Shown here piece after piece: positions 27,443-36,092 of a stretch of DNA of 64,000 nt. The notes beneath the pieces are model-generated. The model was given only the letters and a program-made list of their open reading frames with translations. It was not told the DNA's origin and did not search any database. Position 1 is the stretch's first letter. Every line of letters begins with the position of its first letter. A program made the translations under genes and the position numbers. The DNA is from Algoriphagus winogradskyi. Lineage in GTDB: Bacteria > Bacteroidota > Bacteroidia > Cytophagales > Cyclobacteriaceae. The DNA is taken from positions 62,001 through 126,000 of the forward strand of contig NZ_FXUA01000008.1 in the NCBI RefSeq assembly GCF_900182815.1, written 5' to 3'.

Positions 27443-27730
27443 TTACTCCATTACTTTCGGTACACGGAAGTAGTCAGCATCTCTTTTTGGTGCGTTTTTC
27501 AGTCCGGCTTCATGATCCAGCTGATGACCTACTTTATCCTCGCGCATATCATTTACTTCTGAGGACATGGTGGTCAGTGGTTCTACATTTTCTGTATCAA
27601 TTTCATTCAATTTCTCTACCCAATCGAGGATTTGGCTCATGTCCTTAGACATTTTTTCAGCGCTTCCTTCATCAAATTCCAATCGAGCAAGGTGAGCGAT
27701 TTTCTTAATTGAGTTGGTGTCTATTTTCAT
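27443..27730 (-). CDS. gatC: Asp/Glu-tRNA amidotransferase subunit C
   Basis: This small 95-residue subunit stabilises GatA in the GatCAB complex that converts Glu-tRNA(Gln) and/or Asp-tRNA(Asn) to the amidated forms. The N-terminal IKKIAHLARLEF motif and the C-terminal DADYFRVPKVME tail are family hallmarks. The gatA and gatB genes are not in the window, as is common in this phylum. Confidence 0.95.
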   Translation of the reverse strand: MKIDTNSIKKIAHLARLEFDEGSAEKMSKDMSQILDWVEKLNEIDTENVEPLTTMSSEVNDMREDKVGHQLDHEAGLKNAPKRDADYFRVPKVME

Positions 27731-27816
27731 CTGTGTTTTTTTATTTTCAATGATCAGATGTAATCTCGCATGTTAAGATTTTTTCTCTCGCTGGGAGATT
27801 ATTGTCATGCTCGATT

Positions 27817-28548
27817 TCATGATTTTGAGTTGTCTAGGTTGAGTTGACTTTGAATCACATGAAAGCACTTGTCTTTCAACGCTTTTTCAGATTCAAAATT
27901 ATCAGGGGATAACGGCTCGTGAAGGACCATTTTTGCAGATCTCCAGTACAGCAGCAATTTCCCGTCATCGGGTAAAATTAGATGATTATAGGATAAAGTG
28001 ACAGGGATGATCGGGATTTGTTTCTCCATGGCCATCCGGAAAGCTCCATTTTTAAATGTAATCATCTCTGGAGGATTCTTGGTGTAAATTCCACCTTCGG
28101 GAAAAATGATCACAGAGCTGCCTGATTGAAGGGCCTGATCTGTACGTTTCATCGTTTCCGCACGGCTTTTTAGGCGCTCTCTATCAACAGCGATATGGAG
28201 GTTTTTGAAATAATATCCAAATAGAGGCGCTTTACGAATGGAAGCTTTTCCTACGAAAAGAACATCTCCAGGTATAAAGCCCATCATAGCTATATCCAAG
28301 TAGCTGAAATGATTTGCAAGAAATATGTAGGCTTTGTCCTTTTGGATTTTCTCACTTTTCTCAATCTTGACTGGAAGGAAAATGCAAATGAAATAAGCCC
28401 TTGCCCAGTAGCGATTGATTTTTCGACCATATTTTTTCCAGCCTGGAACCCAGATGCAAACCAGAATGAATGGAAAGATCAGTAGAAAACTTAGCGCAAA
28501 GATTATCCCAGCGTATATAGAATACAGCCTTGCGAAAAGATCACGCAT
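27817..28548 (-). CDS. plsC: 1-acyl-sn-glycerol-3-phosphate acyltransferase
   Basis: A membrane-bound enzyme of phospholipid synthesis that adds the second acyl chain to lysophosphatidate. The HX4D catalytic motif is NHFSYLD (about residue 80), and the substrate-binding FPEGG follows near residue 150. One N-terminal transmembrane helix is seen. Its start overlaps the end of the globin gene by 8 bp, which indicates coupled translation. Confidence 0.93.
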   Translation of the reverse strand: MRDLFARLYSIYAGIIFALSFLLIFPFILVCIWVPGWKKYGRKINRYWARAYFICIFLPVKIEKSEKIQKDKAYIFLANHFSYLDIAMMGFIPGDVLFVGKASIRKAPLFGYYFKNLHIAVDRERLKSRAETMKRTDQALQSGSSVIIFPEGGIYTKNPPEMITFKNGAFRMAMEKQIPIIPVTLSYNHLILPDDGKLLLYWRSAKMVLHEPLSPDNFESEKALKDKCFHVIQSQLNLDNSKS

Positions 28549-28915
28549 GATTGATCATGTGGTTTGCTGCATTTACAAAATAACTCAACATGGCTTCTTT
28601 GATATTCTGCTCCAAGTTGAGCTTATCCAAGGCACTTAGCATTGCAGTCATCCAATGGTCTCTCATGGTCGCATCGATTTTCCATTTGGCATGACGCATT
28701 CTCAACCGGGGATGGCCTCTCTGCTCAGAATAGGTTTCAGGTCCCCCAAAGACTTGAAGTAAAAACAGAAATAAGCGATCCTCTGCGGGTAGTAAATCCT
28801 CAGGATAAAGTCTCTTCAAATCCTCGTTTTTGGCAACTTCCTGATAAAAATAGTGCGTGAGCAAGCGGATTTGCTCTTCACCTACCAGGTCATATATCGT
28901 CTGAGAAGTATTCAT
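28541..28915 (-). CDS. Truncated haemoglobin, group II (GlbO-like)
   Basis: A haem protein of 124 residues. The B10 Tyr region HYFYQEV and the CD-region FLQVFGGPETY are present. The proximal His lies in RMRHAKWKI (about residue 75), and the G8 Trp characteristic of group II occurs in RDHWM. Such globins bind O2, NO or sulphide and help detoxify them. It overlaps plsC at its 3' end. A -7 element overlaps its upstream region so tightly that the mRNA could be leaderless. Confidence 0.92.
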   Translation of the reverse strand: MNTSQTIYDLVGEEQIRLLTHYFYQEVAKNEDLKRLYPEDLLPAEDRLFLFLLQVFGGPETYSEQRGHPRLRMRHAKWKIDATMRDHWMTAMLSALDKLNLEQNIKEAMLSYFVNAANHMINHA

Positions 28916-28919
28916 GGCG

Positions 28920-28927
28920 CAAACTTA
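28920..28927 (-). promoter_or_regulatory. -7 element close to the globin start
   Basis: The minus strand reads TAAGTTTG, matching TAnnTTTG, and the predicted start site falls within a couple of bases of the ATG at 28915. Confidence 0.4.
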
Positions 28928-28937
28928 CCAATTTCTC

Positions 28938-30293
28938 TCAAGCCTCCCATTTTTTCACCTTCAGCGAAGTGCCTTCAGTGGAAATCACGATTATTTTTTC
29001 TCCTTGGTCAATAAATTCACCTCGGGAATAGGCGTCATAAACATCACCGTCTATTTCTATTCTCCCACTTGGTCGCAGTCTGGAGTGCACTGTGCCAGTC
29101 TTGCCATTTAAAGTTTCAGCATAAGAAGAAGAGGTATAGCCCTCACTTCTTTGCTGAGTTGATGCTAGCGTGATGGTTTTGAATGCTCCCCATTCATTGA
29201 CTTTGGGAGTAAGCCAAAATACCAGTCCCACGGAAACTATGGCCGCTAAAATTACGGTGAGTAAGGCTCCAAATAGGTCCGCAGCTGGAACAAAATCAAA
29301 ATTGAAGTTCTGGTTTGGAATCATGCCTAGAACAAGTCCAGTCAAAATCCCGATAATCCCAAGTACGCCAAAAATCCCAAATCCAGGAATCACAAATAGT
29401 TCTACTGCCAATAAAATTACTCCGATAAAAAAGACTAAGATTTCCCAGTTTTCAGCAAGTCCATTGAGATAATAAGGGATAAAATAGAGAAATACTGCCA
29501 CCACAGAAGCCAAGATTGGGAATCCAACGCCAGGAGTTTGCAATTCAAAATAGAGTCCTCCGATAATGATTAGGATTAGAAATCCGCTGACAGCAGGGTT
29601 CAGGAAAAAAGCTATTATCTGCTCAGAAAGCCCTATTTCATAGGCTATAATTTCAGCATCACCGAGATTTTGGGCAGCCAGTATATCTTCAATAGAATCG
29701 TATTGGCCTTCACAAAAACCATATTTCTCAGCTTCAGAAACGGAGAAAGTTATCACTGATCCTTCTTCTGAGACTCCTTCGATTTCAATCTTCTCATCGA
29801 CCATTGCTTCAGCGATTTTTGGATCACGACCTTTCGCTTCCGCAGTGCTTCTCATCATTGAGCGCATGTAGGATTGGTATTTGTCGGGCGCCGCTGCTCC
29901 ATCTGCTCCGTTCACCACAGTGGCAGCTCCGATACTCGCGCCTGGAGCCATGTAGATGCTATCTGTGGCGATGGAAATCAAGGCACCTGCAGAAGCAGCG
30001 TCTTTATTGATAAAAACGTATACTGGAGTGGTAGAATTTAGAATCAACGTTCTGATCTCATCAGCGTCATTCACAGCTCCTCCGTAAGTGTCCATGTCAA
30101 TTACAATCAGATCAGCATTCACTTCTTCAGCCTTTTCCAAAGCCAATTTTACTCTTCGAGTCATCGCAGGATCGATATCAGTGTCGATCTTGAAAGTAAA
30201 AACTTTCTTATTAGCGGCAGTATCGGTTTGGGCCAGAATGAGTTGGGATGCTAGAATAAGAAATAGGAATAGAGCGCTGAAATAGATTTTCAT
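28938..30293 (-). CDS. NfeD-type ClpP-class membrane serine protease
   Basis: The 451-residue protein has a signal peptide (1-21), then a ClpP-like domain (about 30-220) with the nucleophile Ser in NKDAASAGALIS and a candidate Lys in DKYQSYMRSMM. Three to four transmembrane helices follow (220-360), and a C-terminal NfeD OB fold (380-450). Family members (1510-N type) cleave hydrophobic C-terminal segments of partner proteins such as stomatin, whose gene is not adjacent here. Confidence 0.93.
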   Translation of the reverse strand: MKIYFSALFLFLILASQLILAQTDTAANKKVFTFKIDTDIDPAMTRRVKLALEKAEEVNADLIVIDMDTYGGAVNDADEIRTLILNSTTPVYVFINKDAASAGALISIATDSIYMAPGASIGAATVVNGADGAAAPDKYQSYMRSMMRSTAEAKGRDPKIAEAMVDEKIEIEGVSEEGSVITFSVSEAEKYGFCEGQYDSIEDILAAQNLGDAEIIAYEIGLSEQIIAFFLNPAVSGFLILIIIGGLYFELQTPGVGFPILASVVAVFLYFIPYYLNGLAENWEILVFFIGVILLAVELFVIPGFGIFGVLGIIGILTGLVLGMIPNQNFNFDFVPAADLFGALLTVILAAIVSVGLVFWLTPKVNEWGAFKTITLASTQQRSEGYTSSSYAETLNGKTGTVHSRLRPSGRIEIDGDVYDAYSRGEFIDQGEKIIVISTEGTSLKVKKWEA

Positions 30294-30645
30294 TATTGGA
30301 AGTCTTGTTCGAATGATAAAAGATACGAAATACGTGTAAAAACTGATTCTTTTCTTTTAACGACCGAGATTTGTTGGAGTATTTTATGGATGTAAATTCT
30401 GATTATAAAGCTATTCTGCGATCTTTGTGGCCAATACAAAAGCAAGACCGCCGCATTTCATTTCTTTGGTTTATAATTTCTATTTAGATACCATGCCGAT
30501 AACACGGAGGATTCTAACTTGTTTTATAACTATTCCCTAGTGTCGCTTGTATCACGATCGATTTCTAGCATAATTCTTGCGCCTCTAGCCTTTGGAAATT
30601 AATCTTGTATTTCTAATTCGTTTACCCCCAATTCAGTACATCCCT
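30294..30645. other. Divergent intergenic region, NfeD to LysM
   Basis: The region is AT-rich. A TTG at 30592 is in frame with the LysM gene, but the extra N terminus does not look like a signal. A near-consensus TAGCCTTTG (one extra base) at 30587-30595 may be the LysM -7 element. I saw no RNA gene or repeat. Confidence 0.4.
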
Positions 30646-31794
30646 ATGAATAATAGATCACAGTTTTTCTGGTCCTTTCTTCTTCTATTCTCACTTTCTG
30701 CTTCATTATCAAAGGCTTCCGAACTTACCGCCGTTGATTCGGTTGGAGTTCAGCGTATAGGAGATCAGTCATATATTTTGCATGAAGTAGATCCGAAAGA
30801 GACTTTGTTCGGGATTTCACGCAGGTATAACTCCCCTGTGAGTGATATAGTAAACGCTAATCCAGTGTTGAAGCAAGGGTTGAAAATCGGTCAGACGATC
30901 AAAGTTCCTTTTGTATCGATGGCCGAAATTCCCGCAGGTTCTGTGTTGCATAATGTAGTGCCTGGTGAGACGCTTTTCTCTATTTCTAAAAAATATGGCG
31001 TATCGGTAGAAAGCGTAATGAAAGATAATGGGTTGAAAGGTAATGACCTTAGTGTCGGCCAGTCGTTAATCATAGAGCCTGCTGTACCAGTCGCTGTGGA
31101 GAAGGAGCCAGCACCCGTAGTGGCGGTTGCCACTTCAACTGAAGTCGTTAAAGCAGAGCCAAAGCCAAAAGAAAAGCCAGTTAAAAAGGAGGAGGAAACT
31201 CCTAAAGTAAAAGTAAAATCAGAACCGGCTCCAAAACCTGAGGCAGCAGTGGAAACCAGCAAGCCAATGGTTCCGGGAGAATGGAGATCACATACAGTAC
31301 AGAGTGGAGAGACACTCTTTTCAATTGCAAGTCAATATTCTGCTAGAGTAGAAGATCTAATCACTTGGAACGCCTTGACATCGAATAATTTACAACAAGG
31401 TCAAGTTCTCAAAGTAGGTCGTGGTGCAATGCAGGAATCCACAGTTCCGGTAATTGGTACACCTAGAGTTGTTTCCAGTGCAGAAGAAATGATGGTAGAG
31501 CCAGCAGATGCGTCTACTTCCGGGGGATTTAAAAACATCAAGGAAACCGGTCAGGCTGAGCTAATTGAAGGAACTGGAGGGCATAAAAAATACTTGGTTC
31601 TACATAGAACTGCGCCAGTTGGTACGATCATGCGGGTGAAAAATGAAGAGAATGACGTAACCATTTTTGCTAGGGTAGTGGGAACGCTTCCTGAAACTGG
31701 CGATAATGCTAAATTGGTAATCAAACTTTCCCAGGCTGCTTTTGACCAATTGAAAGCTGTAAATGGAAGATTCCCTGTTGAGGTGATGTATTGA
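30646..31794 (+). CDS. Exported LysM protein with C-terminal double-psi-like domain
   Basis: The preferred start is the ATG at 30646, giving a signal peptide (about 1-23, SLSKASE). Three LysM domains follow: one near 45-90 (ETLFGISRRYNSPVSDIVNAN), one near 95-143 (ETLFSISKKYGVSVESVM) and one near 218-262 (ETLFSIASQYSARVEDLI). A Lys/Pro/Glu-rich flexible linker (about 145-210) separates the second and third. The C-terminal 80 residues form a beta domain like RlpA/double-psi barrels, with APVGTIMRVKN as the start. It likely binds peptidoglycan in the periplasm. Confidence 0.88.
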   Translation: MNNRSQFFWSFLLLFSLSASLSKASELTAVDSVGVQRIGDQSYILHEVDPKETLFGISRRYNSPVSDIVNANPVLKQGLKIGQTIKVPFVSMAEIPAGSVLHNVVPGETLFSISKKYGVSVESVMKDNGLKGNDLSVGQSLIIEPAVPVAVEKEPAPVVAVATSTEVVKAEPKPKEKPVKKEEETPKVKVKSEPAPKPEAAVETSKPMVPGEWRSHTVQSGETLFSIASQYSARVEDLITWNALTSNNLQQGQVLKVGRGAMQESTVPVIGTPRVVSSAEEMMVEPADASTSGGFKNIKETGQAELIEGTGGHKKYLVLHRTAPVGTIMRVKNEENDVTIFARVVGTLPETGDNAKLVIKLSQAAFDQLKAVNGRFPVEVMY

Positions 31795-31990
31795 GGAGTC
31801 GGGTGTTTGATGTTGGATGACCGATGTTGAATTCCCTGAGAACGAAGATTGAGAGATTTGAGAATAGCGACTTAGTAAGTTTTATAAGTAGTAATAAATA
31901 AAAGATGTCAAATAAAATTATGATTTAGCATCACAAATCTCTTGATTTTGATTTTATGAACACTGATTAACTACATCACAAATAATAAAG

Positions 31991-32019
31991 AAAGACCGTT
32001 AGAATTGGCGGTCTTTTTT
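31991..32019 (+). terminator. Terminator downstream of the LysM gene
   Basis: AAAGACCG pairs with CGGTCTTT around a 10-nt loop and runs into a T tract. It lies ~195 bp after the LysM stop. The bases between (31795-31990) hold no gene that I can see. Confidence 0.85.
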
Positions 32020-32085
32020 CGTTTTGAACCTATCTTTTCTGGCAGAGGTTTTAAGAGTGAATTTTGGTTTCCGCAAAGCCACTGT

Positions 32086-32093
32086 TAATTTTG
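32086..32093 (+). promoter_or_regulatory. -7 element before the 184-aa protein gene
   Basis: TAATTTTG matches TAnnTTTG and lies 10 bp before the ATG at 32104, so the leader would be only a few nucleotides long. Confidence 0.45.
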
Positions 32094-32103
32094 TGCTTGA
32101 GCT

Positions 32104-32658
32104 ATGAATAAAGTCCAACTCGTATTCCACCACATTTTCAGATTTATCTGGAATCTTATTTTTATTATTTCCTATCCAATCTTGGCGAGTTTTGGCTTGT
32201 TGTTTATCGGTGTTACTTACGTTTTTTCTTTACTTTCAAGATTTCTGAACAGACTACGGCCTGAGGGGAAGAAGGTGGTTTTGAAAGAATCGGAGTGGGA
32301 AGATTTGCCGTATTCTGGAGAATTGTTGGAAGCTAAATTGATCAAGCAAATCGTGTTTGGACCTTCTGGGTTTAAGTTTAGAAGGAAAGATGGGGTTCCG
32401 TCTGTTCTTTCAGATTATGTTTTTGGGAAAAAGGTCAGGGTACTGGAAGAAGGATTTATTCTAGAGAAATGGAATAGTACCGAGTCTAAAGATCTACCAG
32501 ATTTCGACATCTGCCTGTACGATCCTGATGAGGATTCCTTGCGTTCGCTTACGAATATCAAATGCTTTGATTGGCATGTGTCTGAGAAAGTTGAGAATGA
32601 GCTTTCCTTCAAATGGTTTGATGGGACACAGGGTGGTGAAGTGAAAGTTGCTCTTTGA
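32104..32658 (+). CDS. Uncharacterised membrane-anchored protein
   Basis: The 184-residue protein begins with one long or two close hydrophobic helices (about residues 10-50) and a basic stop-transfer (FLNRLRPEGKK). A soluble, likely cytoplasmic domain follows, rich in charged and aromatic residues (DFDICLYDPDEDSL near residue 140). I do not recognise a family. The stop overlaps the next start (TGATG), so it is coupled to the TIGR02757 gene. Confidence 0.75.
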   Translation: MNKVQLVFHHIFRFIWNLIFIISYPILASFGLLFIGVTYVFSLLSRFLNRLRPEGKKVVLKESEWEDLPYSGELLEAKLIKQIVFGPSGFKFRRKDGVPSVLSDYVFGKKVRVLEEGFILEKWNSTESKDLPDFDICLYDPDEDSLRSLTNIKCFDWHVSEKVENELSFKWFDGTQGGEVKVAL

Positions 32659-33425
32659 TGCAGGATTTAAAGGGTTTTTTAGACGAGAAAGTTGAGCAAT
32701 ACAATAGGCCGGGATTTATTACGCTGGACCCAATTTCTATTCCTCATCGTTTTTCGAAGAAACAAGACATAGAAATCTCAGGATTCTTCGCTGCGATTTT
32801 GGCTTGGGGACAGCGAAAAACCATTATTAACAAGTGCATAGAATTGTTTGAAATGATGGACAATTCACCTCATGACTTTTTGCTGAATCATCAGGAAGAT
32901 AATTTGAAACCCTTTCTGAATTTCAAACACAGAACCTTCAATGACGTGGATACGCTTTATTTCATCCATTTTTTGAGATGGTTTTATAAAAAATATACTT
33001 CCTTGGAAGAAGCTTTTCTCCTTGGACAAACTGGCGGAGTGGATGCTATGCAATCTATGTTGACCAAGTTTCAGGAGTTTTTCTTTTCTCTACCAGATTC
33101 TCCACAACGCACGCGAAAGCATATCGCGACTCCAAGCCGCAAAGCAGCCTGCAAGCGAATTAATATGTATCTACGCTGGATGGTGCGTGATGATGATAAG
33201 GGAGTGGATTTTGGACTTTGGAAAAGAATTTCACCAACTCAATTGATCTGTCCATGCGACCTGCATGTGGATCGGGTAGGTCGAAAGCTTGGGTTGATTA
33301 CCCGAAAGCAAACCGATTGGTTGACAGCTTTGGAGTTAACAGCGAAACTTCGGGAGTTTGACGCTGCTGACCCTGTAAAATATGACTTTGCGCTTTTTGG
33401 GCTAGGGGTGGAAGAGAAGTTTTAA
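32658..33425 (+). CDS. TIGR02757 family protein (DUF2400)
   Basis: A 255-residue protein typical of Bacteroidota and a few other groups. Landmarks are PISIPHRF near residue 25, FFAAILAWGQRKTI near 42, and CPCDLHVDRVGRKLGL near 197, then YDFALFGLGVEE at the end. The all-helical fold and the CDxH-like pattern have led to suggestions of a nucleic-acid-related role, but I know of no proven function. A TTG one codon earlier is not needed; the ATG overlaps the upstream stop. Confidence 0.92.
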   Translation: MQDLKGFLDEKVEQYNRPGFITLDPISIPHRFSKKQDIEISGFFAAILAWGQRKTIINKCIELFEMMDNSPHDFLLNHQEDNLKPFLNFKHRTFNDVDTLYFIHFLRWFYKKYTSLEEAFLLGQTGGVDAMQSMLTKFQEFFFSLPDSPQRTRKHIATPSRKAACKRINMYLRWMVRDDDKGVDFGLWKRISPTQLICPCDLHVDRVGRKLGLITRKQTDWLTALELTAKLREFDAADPVKYDFALFGLGVEEKF

Positions 33426-33426
33426 C

Positions 33427-34644
33427 CTAATGAAACTTCTTTATCTCAGGCGCATCCGCAACAGTAGAAAACTCTCGTGCAATTCGCTCGGCATAATCAT
33501 CCAAAAGCTGCATCACCCGATCCTGATTTTTTGACTTTACGATCAGACCTGCATGGTATTCCAGTGGGACTCTAAAGTACACCTCCGGATCGTCAAAACT
33601 GCTCAAATCTGGATGCTGAAATTTGGATAGGGTAAGCAAAATCCCAGCGTAGTTTTTAGACACTTTTGGAAGCTGGTATTTATATCCTTTAGCCAAGGCA
33701 TCTTCAATTTTCGCCCATTCTGCCCAGAGATTAATCCCTGTTGCCGCTTCCACCATTTCAGCCAAATGTGCTCCGCCGACACGGGATGAAGTTTCCAAAA
33801 AGTAAATTCCCCCATCTTCATGAGACTTGATGAATTCTGTATGAGTCGCTCCAGATTTCATTCCAAATGCCTTCATAACTGCAGCATTTGCTTTTTTGAT
33901 AGCCTTTTCGTCAGTCGATCCAAAAGTCAAATTAGCAGATCGAAAGATCCCACCACCTTGAGAAATTTCCATTGGAGTGGACAGATACTTGGAAACTGAG
34001 CAAAACAAGTTTTTCCCATCCAGCATCAATCCATCCGCATGATAGACATCGCCTGGTTTGAATTGCTCCACTAAGTAGTATAGTCTATTGTCACCTAATT
34101 GATGAATGTTTTCCCAAAGAGATTCCTTGTCGTGAACTTTAATTATTCCATTTGCAGAGGCTTCAGATCTTGGCTTTAGTACCCAAGGAGCAGGAATATG
34201 ATCCGCAAACTGGTTAATATCATCGTCATTGAAAAGCGGTGCAAAGGCAGGGACTTTTATATCAGAATCATGTGCTTTGATCCTCATCGCAAGTTTGTCC
34301 CGGAAAAAACGACCTGTAGTTTGACCCATTCCAGGGATTCTCAGGCTTTCACGTAGAAAAGTTGCCTTCTCTACATCGTAATCATCCAATGCAACTATGC
34401 TCTCGATTTTATGAGTTTTCATCAAACCTCCCACGCCCTTCATCAGCAGTTCAAGGTCCCAATCCAAATCCTGACCAGGCATGTAGAAAATCTCATCTAT
34501 GTATTCAAATGCCCAAGGCTTGTCTTTCAGCTTTTCTGAAGTAATAAGAAACACTCTGTTTCCCTGTTTTTTCAGCTGAGTTAAAAAAGCATTTCCCTTG
34601 AAAAAATTAGAAATGCATAGAAAAGTCTGGCCTTGGTTTTCCAT
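33427..34644 (-). CDS. ATP-grasp ligase, carboxylate-amine type
   Basis: The 405-residue protein carries the ATP-grasp core: a pre-ATP-grasp region (1-105), the Lys-containing PWVLKPRSEASANGI loop (about residue 155) and the metal-binding FLETSSRVGGAHLAEMV segment (about 275). It should join a carboxylate to an amine or amino acid with ATP; the substrate is unknown. It starts 2 bp after the leucyl aminopeptidase stop, a pairing that suggests a shared peptide or dipeptide pathway. Confidence 0.87.
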   Translation of the reverse strand: MENQGQTFLCISNFFKGNAFLTQLKKQGNRVFLITSEKLKDKPWAFEYIDEIFYMPGQDLDWDLELLMKGVGGLMKTHKIESIVALDDYDVEKATFLRESLRIPGMGQTTGRFFRDKLAMRIKAHDSDIKVPAFAPLFNDDDINQFADHIPAPWVLKPRSEASANGIIKVHDKESLWENIHQLGDNRLYYLVEQFKPGDVYHADGLMLDGKNLFCSVSKYLSTPMEISQGGGIFRSANLTFGSTDEKAIKKANAAVMKAFGMKSGATHTEFIKSHEDGGIYFLETSSRVGGAHLAEMVEAATGINLWAEWAKIEDALAKGYKYQLPKVSKNYAGILLTLSKFQHPDLSSFDDPEVYFRVPLEYHAGLIVKSKNQDRVMQLLDDYAERIAREFSTVADAPEIKKFH

Positions 34645-34646
34645 AA

Positions 34647-36074
34647 TTACAATTGATTTTCGATGAATTTAAGTAATAATTGAACTCCAAAAGCAGTCCC
34701 TGACTTGGTTTTTGCAAATTCACTATCTCCAAATGCCACACCGGCAATATCTAAATGCGCCCAGTTCGGATGCTCGTGAATAAATGCTTCCAAAAATTTG
34801 GCTGCTGTGATAGCACCTGCGATAGGTTTACCGTGATAGTTTTTGATGTCTGCTATCTCCGAATCCATTTCGGATCTATAGCTTTCCCACATAGGTAGAG
34901 GCCATACTTTCTCCCCTGATTGCATTCCAGCTTCACGAAGTAAATCTGAGATTGTGTCTGAATTGGAAAAAAGAGCTCCACACTCATATCCAAAAGTACC
35001 CACACTACTTCCTGTCAATGTAGCCAAATCAATAAGCTGATCTACTTGATAATTCTTCACTAAATAAGACAAGCCATCAGCCAAAATCAATCGTCCCTCA
35101 GCGTCCGTGTCGATCACTTCTATACTCAGTCCAGCATGCGAACCAATAACTTCCGAAGGTAAATAGGCATCCTTGTCCACCGAATTTTCTACAGCTGGAA
35201 CGATTGCTGTAAGGTTTATTGGAAGTTTTAGTGAAGAAATAAGCTGAGTTGCAGCCAAAACTGCAGCTGCTCCACCCATGTCGGATTTCATATAAACCAT
35301 CCCTTGAGTTTTGATATTCAAGCCGCCGGTGTCGAAAGTGACTCCTTTTCCAACCAACCCTAAATGGGATTTGGCTGCTGGGTTTCTATACTCCATGATG
35401 ATAAATTTGGGAGTTTTTGCGCTGCCACGTGCAACAGCCAAAAATGCATTCAACCCTTCAGATTTGGCTTTTTCTTCATCAAAGATTTTTACAGTAAAAC
35501 CATTTTCAGCACCGGACTTTTCTGCCCATTCTGCCAAATATTCCGGTGTGATTACATTTGGAGGAAGGTCAACTAGTTTGAATCCTTCGTTTTTTGCTGC
35601 GGCAATCTTTGCTGCTCGATCAAGAGTTTTTTCTAATCCCGACTCTTGTGAAATAACTGAGACTTCTAGGTCAGCAAAGTCTTTTTGGTCGTCTTTTTTC
35701 AGCTTAAAAAAGCCGATGTTATAAGCACCAAGTTGAAAACCAACTAAGGCACTTTCAATTAATTCGGATGAAAAATCAGGTGAAAAATCAATAGAAACGG
35801 ATTTTTCTACCAAATCCTTATTCTTGCTTAGAATTCTTCGAAATGACTTTTCTATGCTGGAAACATCTGTTTTTTCTCCCAATCCTATCAATAGAACTAA
35901 TTTCCCATTGATTTCTAATTGATAAGTAGAGTCTTTTTTTCCGGAGAAAAGTGAGTTGCTGACAGCGTAACCTCCCAGTTTTTCTTTGAGTAATTCCGAC
36001 CAGTTTAAACCGACTATCGGGATGACCAGAAGTCCTGAATTAGTGCTGGAATTTGAATGTATATTGAATTTCAT
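34647..36074 (-). CDS. pepA: Leucyl aminopeptidase (M17)
   Basis: A cytoplasmic metalloaminopeptidase of 475 residues that releases N-terminal residues, especially Leu. The two-metal site is intact: GKGVTFDTGGLNIK, KSDMGGAAAV, then NTDAEGRLILADGLSY-like signature (about 330) and LATLTGS. The variable N-terminal domain (1-170) is divergent, as is usual. It is the middle gene of a three-gene minus-strand run, 18 bp after the esterase and 2 bp before the ATP-grasp gene. Confidence 0.95.
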   Translation of the reverse strand: MKFNIHSNSSTNSGLLVIPIVGLNWSELLKEKLGGYAVSNSLFSGKKDSTYQLEINGKLVLLIGLGEKTDVSSIEKSFRRILSKNKDLVEKSVSIDFSPDFSSELIESALVGFQLGAYNIGFFKLKKDDQKDFADLEVSVISQESGLEKTLDRAAKIAAAKNEGFKLVDLPPNVITPEYLAEWAEKSGAENGFTVKIFDEEKAKSEGLNAFLAVARGSAKTPKFIIMEYRNPAAKSHLGLVGKGVTFDTGGLNIKTQGMVYMKSDMGGAAAVLAATQLISSLKLPINLTAIVPAVENSVDKDAYLPSEVIGSHAGLSIEVIDTDAEGRLILADGLSYLVKNYQVDQLIDLATLTGSSVGTFGYECGALFSNSDTISDLLREAGMQSGEKVWPLPMWESYRSEMDSEIADIKNYHGKPIAGAITAAKFLEAFIHEHPNWAHLDIAGVAFGDSEFAKTKSGTAFGVQLLLKFIENQL

Positions 36075-36092
36075 AAGGTGGCGCTTTCGCTT

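Noticed and set aside
35311..35724. Plus-strand ORF of 137 codons inside pepA
   Set aside because: It is antisense to a fully supported M17 peptidase frame, has no homologous-looking content and no promoter; a shadow ORF.
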